A DNA stretch of 59,431 nt from Bacteroidales bacterium (GTDB lineage: Bacteria; Bacteroidota; Bacteroidia; Bacteroidales; P3), in the NCBI GenBank assembly GCA_031260565.1, contig JAISLH010000019.1, positions 1 to 59,431 of the forward strand, read 5' to 3'. The notes beneath the pieces were generated by a model. The model searched no databases, was not told the origin of the DNA, and worked only from the letters and a program-made list of their open reading frames with translations. Of the stretch, positions 1 through 8,409 are shown one piece after another. Each line of letters begins with the position of its first letter. The stretch's first letter is position 1. Both the position numbers and the translations under genes were made by a program.

Positions 1-1
1 A

Positions 2-160
2 ACAACAACACCTGATTATTGCATAGTAGGGGCTAAGTCTTACTTAAATCGCAGTTATGCGGCTTTGCCTCAGAAATGTTTTATTGGCGGAAGCCCTGCC
101 GAGCTTAAAGCAACGGATGTTTATAGAGATTTTAAAGATGATGATATAGATTATGAATAA
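2..160 (+). CDS. Acyltransferase, C-terminal end only (left-handed beta-helix type)
   Basis: The window opens inside a gene. The frame ending at the TAA at 158-160 gives about 52 residues containing DYCIVGAKSYLN, then CFIGGSPAELKATDVYRDF. This is the usual end of a hexapeptide-repeat acyltransferase (xIVGANSxV, then I-GNPAK and a short charged tail). It overlaps the rmlB start by 8 nt, so the two are co-transcribed and translationally linked. A role in acylating a surface-polysaccharide sugar is inferred from context. The 5' part is outside the window, so the catalytic histidine cannot be checked. Confidence 0.6.
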   Translation, partial: TTTPDYCIVGAKSYLNRSYAALPQKCFIGGSPAELKATDVYRDFKDDDIDYE

Positions 161-1214
161 AAGAAATATACTGATAACAGGTGGAGCAGGTTTTATTGGC
201 TCGCACGTAGTAAGGCTTTTTGTAATGAAATATCCTGATTACAATGTCATAAATTTAGACAAACTTACTTACGCTGGCAATTTGGCGAACCTGAAAGATA
301 TTGAGAATGCACCAAACTATAAATTTATAAAGGCAGATATTTGTGATATAGAAGTAATGTTAAGTATCTTCACACAGCATAATATTGATGGAGTATTGCA
401 TTTAGCTGCCGAAAGCCACGTGGATAGGAGTATAAAAGACCCATTTACGTTTGCAAAGACCAATGTTTTGGGAACATTGTCACTATTGCAGGCGGCAAAA
501 GAATGTTGGAAAGATAACTATGAAGGTAAGTTGTTTTATCATATATCAACTGATGAGGTGTATGGGGCGTTGCAGTTTGACAACACACTATTTACTGAAG
601 CAACAAAGTACGACCCTCATTCTCCATATTCGGCAAGCAAAGCGTCTTCAGACCATTTTGTAAGAGCCTTCCACGATACTTATGGATTGCCTGTTGTTAT
701 AACAAATTGTTCTAACAACTATGGACCATATCAATTTCCCGAGAAACTCATACCATTATTTATAAACAACATAAGAAATAAAAAACCTTTACCGGTATAT
801 GGCAAAGGTGAGAATGTGAGGGATTGGCTTTACGTGGAAGACCATGCAAGGGCTATAGATGTTATTTTTCATAAAGGGAAAGTAGGCGGTACTTATAATA
901 TAGGTGGTTTTAACGAGTGGAAGAATATAGATTTGATTAGGGTAATCATTAAAACCGTTGATAAGCTTTTGGGCAATGCAGAAGGTACAAGTGACAATTT
1001 TATAACGTATGTAACTGATAGAGCTGGGCACGACTTGCGTTATGCAATAGATTCTACAAAATTAAAGAATGAATTGGGTTGGCAGCCTTCACTTCAATTT
1101 GAGCAAGGTATAGAAAAAACCGTTCGCTGGTATCTGGATAACCAGACTTGGATGGATAATATCACCTCTGGAGAGTACGAGAAGTATTATGATGAAATGT
1201 ATAATGGTAGATAA
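153..1214 (+). CDS. rfbB: dTDP-glucose 4,6-dehydratase
   Basis: Cytoplasmic extended SDR converting dTDP-D-glucose to dTDP-4-keto-6-deoxy-D-glucose, the branch point for dTDP-rhamnose, Qui4N and related sugars. The 353 residues match the family length. Visible motifs: NAD-binding GGAGFIGS at residues 10-17, LDKLTYAGNL after the second strand, the catalytic TDE at 133-135 and Y159xxxK163. Neither rmlA, rmlC nor rmlD is in the window, so the dTDP-glucose must come from genes elsewhere. The likely consumers here are the VioA-type aminotransferase at 17815 and, through dTDP-rhamnose made elsewhere, the SDR at 30090. Also named rmlB. Confidence 0.95.
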   Translation: MNKRNILITGGAGFIGSHVVRLFVMKYPDYNVINLDKLTYAGNLANLKDIENAPNYKFIKADICDIEVMLSIFTQHNIDGVLHLAAESHVDRSIKDPFTFAKTNVLGTLSLLQAAKECWKDNYEGKLFYHISTDEVYGALQFDNTLFTEATKYDPHSPYSASKASSDHFVRAFHDTYGLPVVITNCSNNYGPYQFPEKLIPLFINNIRNKKPLPVYGKGENVRDWLYVEDHARAIDVIFHKGKVGGTYNIGGFNEWKNIDLIRVIIKTVDKLLGNAEGTSDNFITYVTDRAGHDLRYAIDSTKLKNELGWQPSLQFEQGIEKTVRWYLDNQTWMDNITSGEYEKYYDEMYNGR

Positions 1215-1225
1215 AGTTCATAGAA

Positions 1226-1564
1226 ATGCAGATAATAGGTAGTTCAATTTCAATAAATGAGTTAAAGAAGATAGCTGAAAATACATTTGGCGATATGATA
1301 AAAGGAGTTGTAGATGTGAGCAATAATGTGTTGGCTATTGATGCTGAATTGCACTCGGATATAGAGGCATATTTATTGACAAACAACTCTAAGCAAGACA
1401 ATCTTTGGGGCATCAACCTTTATCCTTATGAAGCAGGAGACGATTTTTTAGAATTTGATTCAATGATAAACATTCGCCCAAGGCAAGGTAATAAAAGCAG
1501 AGGAGTGGATAACGTACAAATTCAGGAAAAAATAAAAGAAATAGTTTATAGTAAAATCAAATGA
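1226..1564 (+). CDS. DUF5674 family protein
   Basis: A 112-residue soluble protein. I recognise the DUF5674 pattern: an N-terminal ELKKIAENTFGDMIKGVVDV segment, then AELHSDIEAYLL, SKQDNLWGINLYPYE, and the highly conserved FDSMINIRPRQGNKSRGV. No function is established for this family to my knowledge. It lies 11 nt after rfbB and its TGA overlaps the ATG of the next gene (ATGA), so the two small genes are probably translated together. Their place inside a polysaccharide operon is odd, since nothing in them looks enzymatic for sugars. Confidence 0.75.
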   Translation: MQIIGSSISINELKKIAENTFGDMIKGVVDVSNNVLAIDAELHSDIEAYLLTNNSKQDNLWGINLYPYEAGDDFLEFDSMINIRPRQGNKSRGVDNVQIQEKIKEIVYSKIK

Positions 1565-1884
1565 TGCAACATAAAGAACTTTCTGAAGGAAAATGGGAGC
1601 GAATGAGTTTTTGCGAGCAAATGGGCAACATAGGGAGTGAGGTGTCAAGAACTCTAAAATGGGTAGGAAAAGGTAATTATGATGTTGCACGAAAGCCATT
1701 TGAAAGAGCATTGGAGTTAATAGATTTAACGATTAAGCATTCTACAAGATATAGCATTACGAAAGAAGTTTGCCGTTTGAGAGAATGTTTGTGCGAAGCG
1801 TATTTAAATAGTAATGTCAAAGACATTTCAGAAATTAACAATTACCTTTATCATTTTGCTGTAGCAGTACAATTAAAAAAATAA
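1561..1884 (+). CDS. Conserved hypothetical small protein, partner of the DUF5674 gene
   Basis: 107 residues, no signal peptide or membrane segment, largely helical by composition. The segment WERMSFCEQMGNIGSEVSRT followed by KPFERALELIDLTI looks like a family of small proteins that accompany DUF5674 genes, but I cannot name a function. The start overlaps the preceding stop by 4 nt and the stop is only 1 nt before the next ATG, so it is firmly inside the operon. Two tandem small proteins coupled in this way could be a protein complex or a toxin-antitoxin-like pair; that is conjecture. Confidence 0.6.
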   Translation: MMQHKELSEGKWERMSFCEQMGNIGSEVSRTLKWVGKGNYDVARKPFERALELIDLTIKHSTRYSITKEVCRLRECLCEAYLNSNVKDISEINNYLYHFAVAVQLKK

Positions 1885-1885
1885 G

Positions 1886-2857
1886 ATGAATACATTAGTA
1901 ACAGGAGGAGCAGGTTTTATTGGCTCTAATTTATGTGAAGCACTTTTAGAACAAGGTTATAGTGTTGTATGTCTTGATAATTTTTCAACAGGTCATATAG
2001 AAAATCTATTGCCTATAATTGAGAAATATCCTGTTCAATTTAAGTTAATTGTCGGTGATATTAGGAATTTGGAAGATTGCCAAAAGGCGGTAAGCAGTGT
2101 TGATTACGTATTTCATGAGGCTGCATTAGGCTCTGTCCCCCGCTCAATTAAAGACCCCAAAACAACTAACGACGTAAATATTAGCGGTTTTTTGAATATG
2201 CTTATTGCAGCGAGAGAGGCAAAGATGAAGCGTTTTATCTTTGCAGCAAGCAGCTCTACTTATGGAGATAGTGAGTCTCTTCCAAAAGTTGAAGATGTGA
2301 TAGGCAAGCCTTTATCACCTTATGCCATTACTAAGTATGTAAATGAACTTTATGCAGATATTTTTGCAAAAACATACGGATTAGAGTTCATTGGATTGCG
2401 TTATTTTAACGTCTTTGGGCAAAGACAAGACCCCAATGGAGCTTATGCTGCAGTGATACCTTTGTTTATCAAGCAATTTATAAGCCATAACTCTCCAATT
2501 ATCAATGGGGATGGAGAATATTCAAGAGACTTCACATACATCAAAAATGTTGTCCAGATGAATATTCTTGCAATGCAAACAACTAATCCAAGAGCAGTTA
2601 ATCAAATATACAATACTGCCTTTGGAGAGAGAACAACATTAAATCAATTAGTGTCATATTTGAAGGAGTTTTTATCAGAGTTTGACAGAGAAATATCAAA
2701 AATAGTTCCAACTTATGGAGCAAATAGAGTAGGGGACATACCTCATTCTCTTGCTTCTATAGATAAGGCAAAAGAATTGTTAAGCTATAATCCTCAATAC
2801 TCAATGCGAGATGGACTTAAAGAGGCTATTGCATGGTATTGGAAAAATTTGAAATAA
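1886..2857 (+). CDS. wbpP: UDP-GlcNAc 4-epimerase, WbpP/TviC type
   Basis: Extended SDR of 323 residues. NAD-binding GGAGFIGS lies at residues 7-14, the serine-rich SSSTYG at 122-127 and the catalytic Y146xxxK150. The signatures ALGSVPRSIKDP and LRYFNVFGQRQDPNGAY are typical of the WbpP/TviC branch, which interconverts UDP-GlcNAc and UDP-GalNAc (or the uronic acids), rather than of GalE for UDP-glucose. The next gene is the matching WbpO/TviB dehydrogenase 23 nt downstream, and together they predict UDP-GalNAcA. Substrate choice is inferred from motif and neighbour. Confidence 0.85.
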   Translation: MNTLVTGGAGFIGSNLCEALLEQGYSVVCLDNFSTGHIENLLPIIEKYPVQFKLIVGDIRNLEDCQKAVSSVDYVFHEAALGSVPRSIKDPKTTNDVNISGFLNMLIAAREAKMKRFIFAASSSTYGDSESLPKVEDVIGKPLSPYAITKYVNELYADIFAKTYGLEFIGLRYFNVFGQRQDPNGAYAAVIPLFIKQFISHNSPIINGDGEYSRDFTYIKNVVQMNILAMQTTNPRAVNQIYNTAFGERTTLNQLVSYLKEFLSEFDREISKIVPTYGANRVGDIPHSLASIDKAKELLSYNPQYSMRDGLKEAIAWYWKNLK

Positions 2858-2880
2858 AAAAAAATTAAAAATATTAACCC

Positions 2881-4146
2881 ATGAATAATATCAAAATAGC
2901 TGTAATAGGCTTAGGTTACGTAGGATTGCCGTTAGCACGCTTATTCTCTACAAAATATAAAACAATAGGCTTTGATGTGAATAAGAACCGTGTTGAAAGT
3001 CTGATGAATGGGCATGATTCAACCCTTGAAGTATCAGATGAACTGCTTCAAAATGCAATTAAAAATGGTTTTGTTTGCTCATCAAACATAGAAGACATCA
3101 GGGATTGCAACTTCTATGTTGTTGCAGTGCCAACGCCGGTTGATAGAGACAATCATCCTGACTTGACACCACTTTATAAAGCAAGTGAAACGGTTGGTAA
3201 GGTTATTGCAAAAGGAGATATTGTTGTTTATGAATCTACGGTCTATCCGGGTGCAACGGAGGAAGAATGTCTCCCTGTGGTGGAAAAAGTATCAGGGTTG
3301 ATGTTTAACAAGGATTTCTTTGCTGGATATTCACCCGAAAGAATAAATCCGGGAGATAAAGAGCATACAGTAGAACGAATAAAAAAAGTAACTTCCGGTT
3401 CTACGCCTGAAATAGGTCATAAGGTTGATGATGTTTATTCATCGGTTATTATAGCAGGAACGCATCTTGCTCCAACTATTAAGGTTGCAGAGGCAGCAAA
3501 GGTGATTGAAAACTCACAAAGAGATATAAATATTGCTTTTGTGAATGAACTGTCTATAATTTTTAACAAAATGGGCATTGATACTTCAGATGTGTTGGAG
3601 GCTGCGGCAACGAAATGGAATTTTTTACCATTTAAGCCGGGTTTAGTAGGAGGACATTGCATAGGAGTTGATCCGTATTATTTGGCTCAATGTGCCCAAC
3701 GTTATGGTTATAACCCAGAAATAATACTTGCCGGCAGGAGAATGAACGATTCAATGGGTGGGTATGTCGCAAATCAGGTTATCAAACTAATGATTAAAAA
3801 GGGTATTTGTGTTTTAACCTCTGATATTCTTGTTTTGGGCTTTACATTTAAGGAAAATTGCCCTGACATTCGCAATACTAAAATTATAGACATAGTAAAA
3901 GCCTTAAAAGATGTTGTTCCAAATATAACTATTTATGACCCACTGGCAGACGCTACTATTGCGAAGCATGAATATAATGTAGAGCTGATAAATGAATTAC
4001 CAGCAAAAAAGTTTGATGCAGTCGTTTTAGGGGTTGCTCATAATGAGTTTAAGTCTTTGGATATTCAATCTCTAATGAACCCATCGTCTGTTCTTTTTGA
4101 TGTAAAAGGTGCTTGTGAGGAAAATATAGTTGATGGAAGGTTATAG
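2881..4146 (+). CDS. wbpO: UDP-N-acetyl-D-galactosamine/glucosamine dehydrogenase, WbpO/TviB type
   Basis: NAD-dependent UDP-sugar 6-dehydrogenase that oxidises a UDP-HexNAc to the uronic acid in two steps. 421 residues, normal length. Visible: N-terminal Rossmann GLGYVG at 10-15, ESTVYPGATEE, the central helix with KVAEAAKVIEN (K201-N211), catalytic Cys260 in GGHCIGVDPYYL, and the C-terminal FTFKENCPDIRNTK seen in WbpO/TviB rather than in UDP-glucose dehydrogenases. It follows wbpP and would supply UDP-GalNAcA for this glycan. The sequence after the gene is a patch of decayed genes. Confidence 0.88.
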   Translation: MNNIKIAVIGLGYVGLPLARLFSTKYKTIGFDVNKNRVESLMNGHDSTLEVSDELLQNAIKNGFVCSSNIEDIRDCNFYVVAVPTPVDRDNHPDLTPLYKASETVGKVIAKGDIVVYESTVYPGATEEECLPVVEKVSGLMFNKDFFAGYSPERINPGDKEHTVERIKKVTSGSTPEIGHKVDDVYSSVIIAGTHLAPTIKVAEAAKVIENSQRDINIAFVNELSIIFNKMGIDTSDVLEAAATKWNFLPFKPGLVGGHCIGVDPYYLAQCAQRYGYNPEIILAGRRMNDSMGGYVANQVIKLMIKKGICVLTSDILVLGFTFKENCPDIRNTKIIDIVKALKDVVPNITIYDPLADATIAKHEYNVELINELPAKKFDAVVLGVAHNEFKSLDIQSLMNPSSVLFDVKGACEENIVDGRL

Positions 4147-4162
4147 CCCTATATTAAATTAA

Positions 4163-4441
4163 TTTTCCAATAATTTGTTTTGGGATACAGACTTGTCTGC
4201 TTTGGACATGGACGAACATTTTGCTTATATTGTAGGGTGAGTTTTGGATTATGGGATGTGGGACGATTGGATGCTTTTAAGGCAATGTTATGGCTTGGAA
4301 CGGATAAAAGAAATCGCCCTTGACTTAAGAAGCATGTTGCCAGAGTCGTTATCGTTTATTGCCACTGTTACCCAAACACAAGAAAATCAATTTAGATGTT
4401 ACGAACTTCTGCAGTCGAAGAGCACACACTGGTACTTTTAA
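4163..4441 (+). pseudogene. Remnant of a DUF6922-like (antitoxin-side) gene with an in-frame TGA
   Basis: Reading the frame from 4163 gives FWDTDLSALDMDEHFAYIVG, then a TGA at 4238-4240, then VLDYGMWDDWMLLRQCYG, KEIALDLRSML and FRCYELLQSKSTHWYF. This is the recognisable shape of the small helical protein (DUF6922-like) that in Bacteroidetes precedes AbiEii-type nucleotidyltransferases. There is no ATG before the conserved start and the TGA sits where the family usually has an arginine (CGA to TGA is one transition). It is therefore truncated at the 5' end and broken by a nonsense mutation. The family name is from memory. Confidence 0.6.
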
Positions 4442-4631
4442 ATCAGCTGCAACAATTTCCATTATTTAATGGACTGCGTTTAGTTGGCGGCACTGCTCTT
4501 GCGTTGCAATTAGGGCATAGGCTTTCTGTAGATTTAGAAAATCTTAATAGAAAATCATTGAAAGGTGAATTTTGGAACTGATACAAGAGTCCAACAAAAT
4601 TATAATGAATGTCGTCCGTTTCAGAAAATAA
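4396..4631 (+). pseudogene. Truncated AbiEii/AbiGii-type nucleotidyltransferase remnant
   Basis: The ATG at 4396 begins residues containing LRLVGGTALALQLGHRLSVDL, the N-terminal nucleotidyltransferase signature of AbiEii-family toxins (GGTALALQLGHR-S-DLD). After about 55 residues the frame breaks near 4567-4575; shifting frame continues as ELIQESNKIIMNVVRFRK to a TAA at 4629-4631. An intact family member has roughly 200 or more residues, so at least two thirds is missing. The following flippase gene starts inside the remnant. It overlaps the upstream remnant as AbiE-like pairs do. Non-functional. Confidence 0.65.
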
Positions 4632-6144
4632 TAAACGCATAGCAAAGAACACAATCTTTTTGTATATAAGACTACTGTTTTCAATGGCAGTATCGCTATA
4701 TACATCAAGGGTTGTATTGGCAACTTTAGGTGTTGATGACTTCGGATTGAATGCTGTTGTTACGAGTGCTATTACTATCTTCAGTTTTATCAATGGAAGT
4801 ATGTCAAGTGCAACCTCCCGCTTTCTCACCTTTGAACTCGGACGTGGCGATTTCGAACGCCTGAAAAAGACTTTTTCGTGCGCTTTAAATGTACACATTC
4901 TTATTGCTTTATTGATATTGTTGCTGGGAGAAACAATAGGATTATGGTATTTGGAAAACAAAATGGTCATTCCGCTAGATAGAATGACGGCTGCACGATG
5001 GGTTTATCAGTTGACTATTGTGAGCAGTATGCTTACTATTACGCAAGTGCCATATAACGCTTCTATTATGTCGCACGAAAAAATGAATGTGTATGCTTAT
5101 ATTGAGATATTAAATACCTGTTTGAAACTCGGAATAGTGTATTTGCTTGTCATTGGTAATTTTGACAAACTGATTTTGTATGCTGTTCTTACGCTTTGTG
5201 TTTCGGTTGCTATAACTCTTATATATCGTATCTATTGTATTCGTCATTTTGAAGAATGTAAGTATAAATTCATTTGGGATAAATCTATTTTTCGTCCTAT
5301 GCTTTCGTTTTCGGGTTGGGATTTGTTTGGAAATGCAAGTTTTTCATTAAAAACAAGTGGTATAGCAGTGATATTAAATTTATTTTTTCAATTATCTGTT
5401 AATGTGGCTTATTCTATTGCCAATCAAGTGCAGTCTGCCATTAGTTTGTTGGGGAGCAATATTATAAAAGCCGCTACTCCTCAACTTACAAAATACTATT
5501 CAGTAAAAAAATATGATGAGATGACAGAACTGATAAATACGACTACTTTTGTTTCTTCTATTCTTATGTTGTTTTTTGCTATTCCTATGATGTTTGAGAC
5601 AAATTTTGTTCTTCGTCTTTGGCTTAAGGATGTTCCTATAGAAACTAATTTATTTGTTAAATGGGGTATTCTGTCTTCATTTATATACACATTTTCATCT
5701 TCAATGAATATGGCTACTAATTCTACGGGCAAAATAAAAACAAAGACTATAAGATTATGTATTGTTTCAGTTATTATGATTATTTGTTCTTATTTGATAT
5801 TTAAAATAAAGATTGCAGAATCTTATTGGGCAATTATTTTAATTTGTATATCTAATTTATATATGTTTGTAATGCTTTTAGTAGAATGCAAAAAAAATAT
5901 TCCTACATTTTCTATCTTTCTTTATTTAAAGAAAACTTGTTTGATAGAAATAAAAGTTATCCTTCTGTCAATTATTTTACCATTTTTATTTGTTTACCTC
6001 TTTGAAGAAGGTTTTTTGCGTTTCATGCTTATTTTCTTTTCCTCGCTTTTATCAATAGGCTTATCTACCTATTGGATAGTATTAGATAAAGCACAAAGGC
6101 AAGTCTTTAAACGATATTTATATTCAAAAATAATAAAATCATGA
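4609..6144 (+). CDS. Wzx-type polysaccharide flippase (first of three)
   Basis: A 511-residue integral membrane protein of the polysaccharide-transporter branch of the MOP superfamily, expected to move an undecaprenyl-linked repeat unit across the inner membrane. The N-terminus ENNKRIAKNTIFLYIRLL then SLYTSRVVLATLGVDDFGL is characteristic of Bacteroidetes flippases; hydrophobic segments recur along the whole length. The ATG at 4609 gives the normal family start although it lies within the AbiE remnant. The stop overlaps the next glycosyltransferase start by 4 nt (ATGA). Confidence 0.85.
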   Translation: MSSVSENNKRIAKNTIFLYIRLLFSMAVSLYTSRVVLATLGVDDFGLNAVVTSAITIFSFINGSMSSATSRFLTFELGRGDFERLKKTFSCALNVHILIALLILLLGETIGLWYLENKMVIPLDRMTAARWVYQLTIVSSMLTITQVPYNASIMSHEKMNVYAYIEILNTCLKLGIVYLLVIGNFDKLILYAVLTLCVSVAITLIYRIYCIRHFEECKYKFIWDKSIFRPMLSFSGWDLFGNASFSLKTSGIAVILNLFFQLSVNVAYSIANQVQSAISLLGSNIIKAATPQLTKYYSVKKYDEMTELINTTTFVSSILMLFFAIPMMFETNFVLRLWLKDVPIETNLFVKWGILSSFIYTFSSSMNMATNSTGKIKTKTIRLCIVSVIMIICSYLIFKIKIAESYWAIILICISNLYMFVMLLVECKKNIPTFSIFLYLKKTCLIEIKVILLSIILPFLFVYLFEEGFLRFMLIFFSSLLSIGLSTYWIVLDKAQRQVFKRYLYSKIIKS

Positions 6145-7235
6145 TTCGAGTTTTACACATTGTTAGATCAATGGATATTGGTGGCATTGAAACATTTATA
6201 ATGAATGTTTATCGCAACATTGATCGAAGTAAAATACAGTTTGATTTTTTGGTTTCTCTTGAAGATACAGCTGCTTTTGATGAGGAAATAAAGAAACTTG
6301 GCGGTAATATCTATTATATTCCACCAAGACGCAAAGGAATAATTAAAAACAGAATGGCGTTGGCAAAGTTTTTCAAAGAAAAAGGGAAAAATTACATAGC
6401 TATCCATCAACACGCTTCATCATTAACCTCAATATTGCCTTTGATATATGCGAAAAAGCAGGGAATCAAAACAAGGATAATCCATTCACATAGTAATTCA
6501 TTAAAGTCTCCTAATAAAATACATTTTTTTTTACATTTAATAAATAAATTAAGATTACATTCTTATGCAAATTATTTTTTTGCTTGTTCTGACTTAGCCG
6601 CTGTGTGGTTTTATGGAGATAAAAAGCAGAAAGTGGAAATAATTAATAATGGCATAGATACATCGTTATTTAAATATGGTGAAGATGTGAGAAAGCGGAT
6701 TAGAGATACATATTCCATTCAAGATAAAATAGTTTTTGGACATATAGGTTCTTTTCTAAAGGTAAAGAATCAAAAATATATAGTTGATGTATTTCAATCA
6801 TTCTTAGAGATAAATAGCAATGCGGTTTTATGGCTAATTGGAAGTGGGGCTATGCTTGCTGATATAAAAGATTATGTAGCGGAATTAAATATTTCTAATA
6901 AAGTTGTATTTTGGGGGATAAGACAGGATACTTATGAGTTACTGCAAGGAATAGATATATTTGTATTTCCATCAATTTTTGAAGGTTTACCTTTGGCTTT
7001 AGTAGAAGCACAAACCGCAGGATTAAAAATATTTGCCTCACAAAATATTTCTAAGCAAGCTATATTGACCAATAATGTAGAGATGTTAGATATTTATCTG
7101 CCTACAAAAATTTGGGCTGAGAAGATAAATGAGTGTGTGGTTTACGAAAGAAAAGATTATTCACACATCATTGCTTCAAAAGGGTTTGATGTTTCTACAA
7201 CTATTTTATATTTAGAAAAGATTTATGAAAAATAA
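6141..7235 (+). CDS. Glycosyltransferase family 4 (EpsF-like)
   Basis: GT-B fold retaining glycosyltransferase, cytoplasmic or membrane-associated. 364 residues. The N-terminus RVLHIVRSMDIGGIETFIMN is the glycine-rich donor-side start of GT4 enzymes; IIHSHSN and the nucleotide-sugar-binding region VFPSIFEGLPLALVEAQTAG (E-x7-E motif) follow. The donor and acceptor cannot be read from sequence. It overlaps its neighbours on both sides (4 nt and 11 nt), so it belongs to a tightly coupled run of genes from 4609 to 9455. Confidence 0.88.
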   Translation: MIRVLHIVRSMDIGGIETFIMNVYRNIDRSKIQFDFLVSLEDTAAFDEEIKKLGGNIYYIPPRRKGIIKNRMALAKFFKEKGKNYIAIHQHASSLTSILPLIYAKKQGIKTRIIHSHSNSLKSPNKIHFFLHLINKLRLHSYANYFFACSDLAAVWFYGDKKQKVEIINNGIDTSLFKYGEDVRKRIRDTYSIQDKIVFGHIGSFLKVKNQKYIVDVFQSFLEINSNAVLWLIGSGAMLADIKDYVAELNISNKVVFWGIRQDTYELLQGIDIFVFPSIFEGLPLALVEAQTAGLKIFASQNISKQAILTNNVEMLDIYLPTKIWAEKINECVVYERKDYSHIIASKGFDVSTTILYLEKIYEK

Positions 7236-8409
7236 AGTTTTATATATAAGCTATACCGGAATGATGGAACCATTAGGTACATCACAGGTTCTGAATTATT
7301 TATATGGGCTGTCGAAACGCTATACATTCCACTTGGTTTCACTCGAACGAGAAAAAGATTATTTAGATACATCTAAAAAAGAAAAACTAAAGGAATCTCT
7401 ACTTCAACAAAATATTCATTGGTATCCTTTGTTATATAAAGGAGGAATGAAAGGCTATTTGAGTGATTTTTTGAAAGTGTATAGATTAACCCGTTCATTG
7501 ATGAAAAAAGAAGATATAGTTTTATTGCATTGCCGAAGTTACATGCCTACATTTATAGCCTATCTTCTTAAGAAAGGGCATCACAATCTTAAATATATAT
7601 TTGATACCAGAGGCTTTTGGTTTGACGAAAAAGCGGATGTTGGCAGTTTGAATAGGAGAAATTGTTTGTATAAAATTGCGAAATGGATAGAAAGGAAAAT
7701 GTATTTGCAAGCAGATCAAATAACGATATTGTCTAACTATGGAAAAGAGACTATTTTAAAAAACTTGCTATTTAGGAATGGAGACCAGTTAAATAATATT
7801 ACAGTAATACCTACTTGTGTCGATTTGGAAAAATTTAATACGGATAGAGTAAGGCAAAATAAAAAAGGACTAATAATAGGCTATGTGGGTACCGCTGTTG
7901 GGTGGTACAATTTTGGAAAGACCGCAGAAGCTCTGGCGCTTATAAATAAGCAGATTGATTGTAATCTTCTGGTATTCAATGATGGACAACATTATTCTAT
8001 TAAGCAGGAATTGGCAAAATATGGAATTACAAATTATAGCTTAGAGAAAGTTAGTTTCAATGATATGCCTGAACGCATGAAAGAAATAGATATTTCCCTA
8101 TTTTTCATTCATCCATTTTTCTCAAAAAGGGCTTCTTCTGCAACAAAATTGGGAGAGCTTTTTGCAACAGGAATTCCCGTTATAACAAATGCTTATGTGG
8201 GAGATAGTGAATATTATATAAATCAATACTCTGTGGGGAAGATTGTTGATGTTGATAATTTAGACAATTACAATTTCACACAGATAATTTCGGAATTAAA
8301 TACGGGAGAATGTAAGAACAGATGCCGCCAAGTTGCTGAAAAGTATTTTTCATTATCTGACGGAATCAATAAATACGAGGAGATTTATTTTCACCTATTA
8401 AATCAATGA
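7225..8409 (+). CDS. Glycosyltransferase family 4
   Basis: 394 residues with the GT-B layout. The start KVLYISYTGMMEPLGTSQVLNYL is a common beginning of Bacteroidetes polysaccharide GT4 enzymes; the middle carries IFDTRGFWFDEKADVG, and the C-terminal half has VIPTCVDLEKF and KLGELFATGIPVITN at the donor-binding region. It starts 11 nt inside the previous gene and its TGA overlaps the next ATG by 4 nt. Specificity is not deducible. Confidence 0.85.
   Translation: MKNKVLYISYTGMMEPLGTSQVLNYLYGLSKRYTFHLVSLEREKDYLDTSKKEKLKESLLQQNIHWYPLLYKGGMKGYLSDFLKVYRLTRSLMKKEDIVLLHCRSYMPTFIAYLLKKGHHNLKYIFDTRGFWFDEKADVGSLNRRNCLYKIAKWIERKMYLQADQITILSNYGKETILKNLLFRNGDQLNNITVIPTCVDLEKFNTDRVRQNKKGLIIGYVGTAVGWYNFGKTAEALALINKQIDCNLLVFNDGQHYSIKQELAKYGITNYSLEKVSFNDMPERMKEIDISLFFIHPFFSKRASSATKLGELFATGIPVITNAYVGDSEYYINQYSVGKIVDVDNLDNYNFTQIISELNTGECKNRCRQVAEKYFSLSDGINKYEEIYFHLLNQ

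Noticed and set aside
4443-4970. 175-codon minus-strand frame
   Set aside because: It is the shadow of the AbiEii remnant and flippase on the plus strand; no promoter and no recognisable family.
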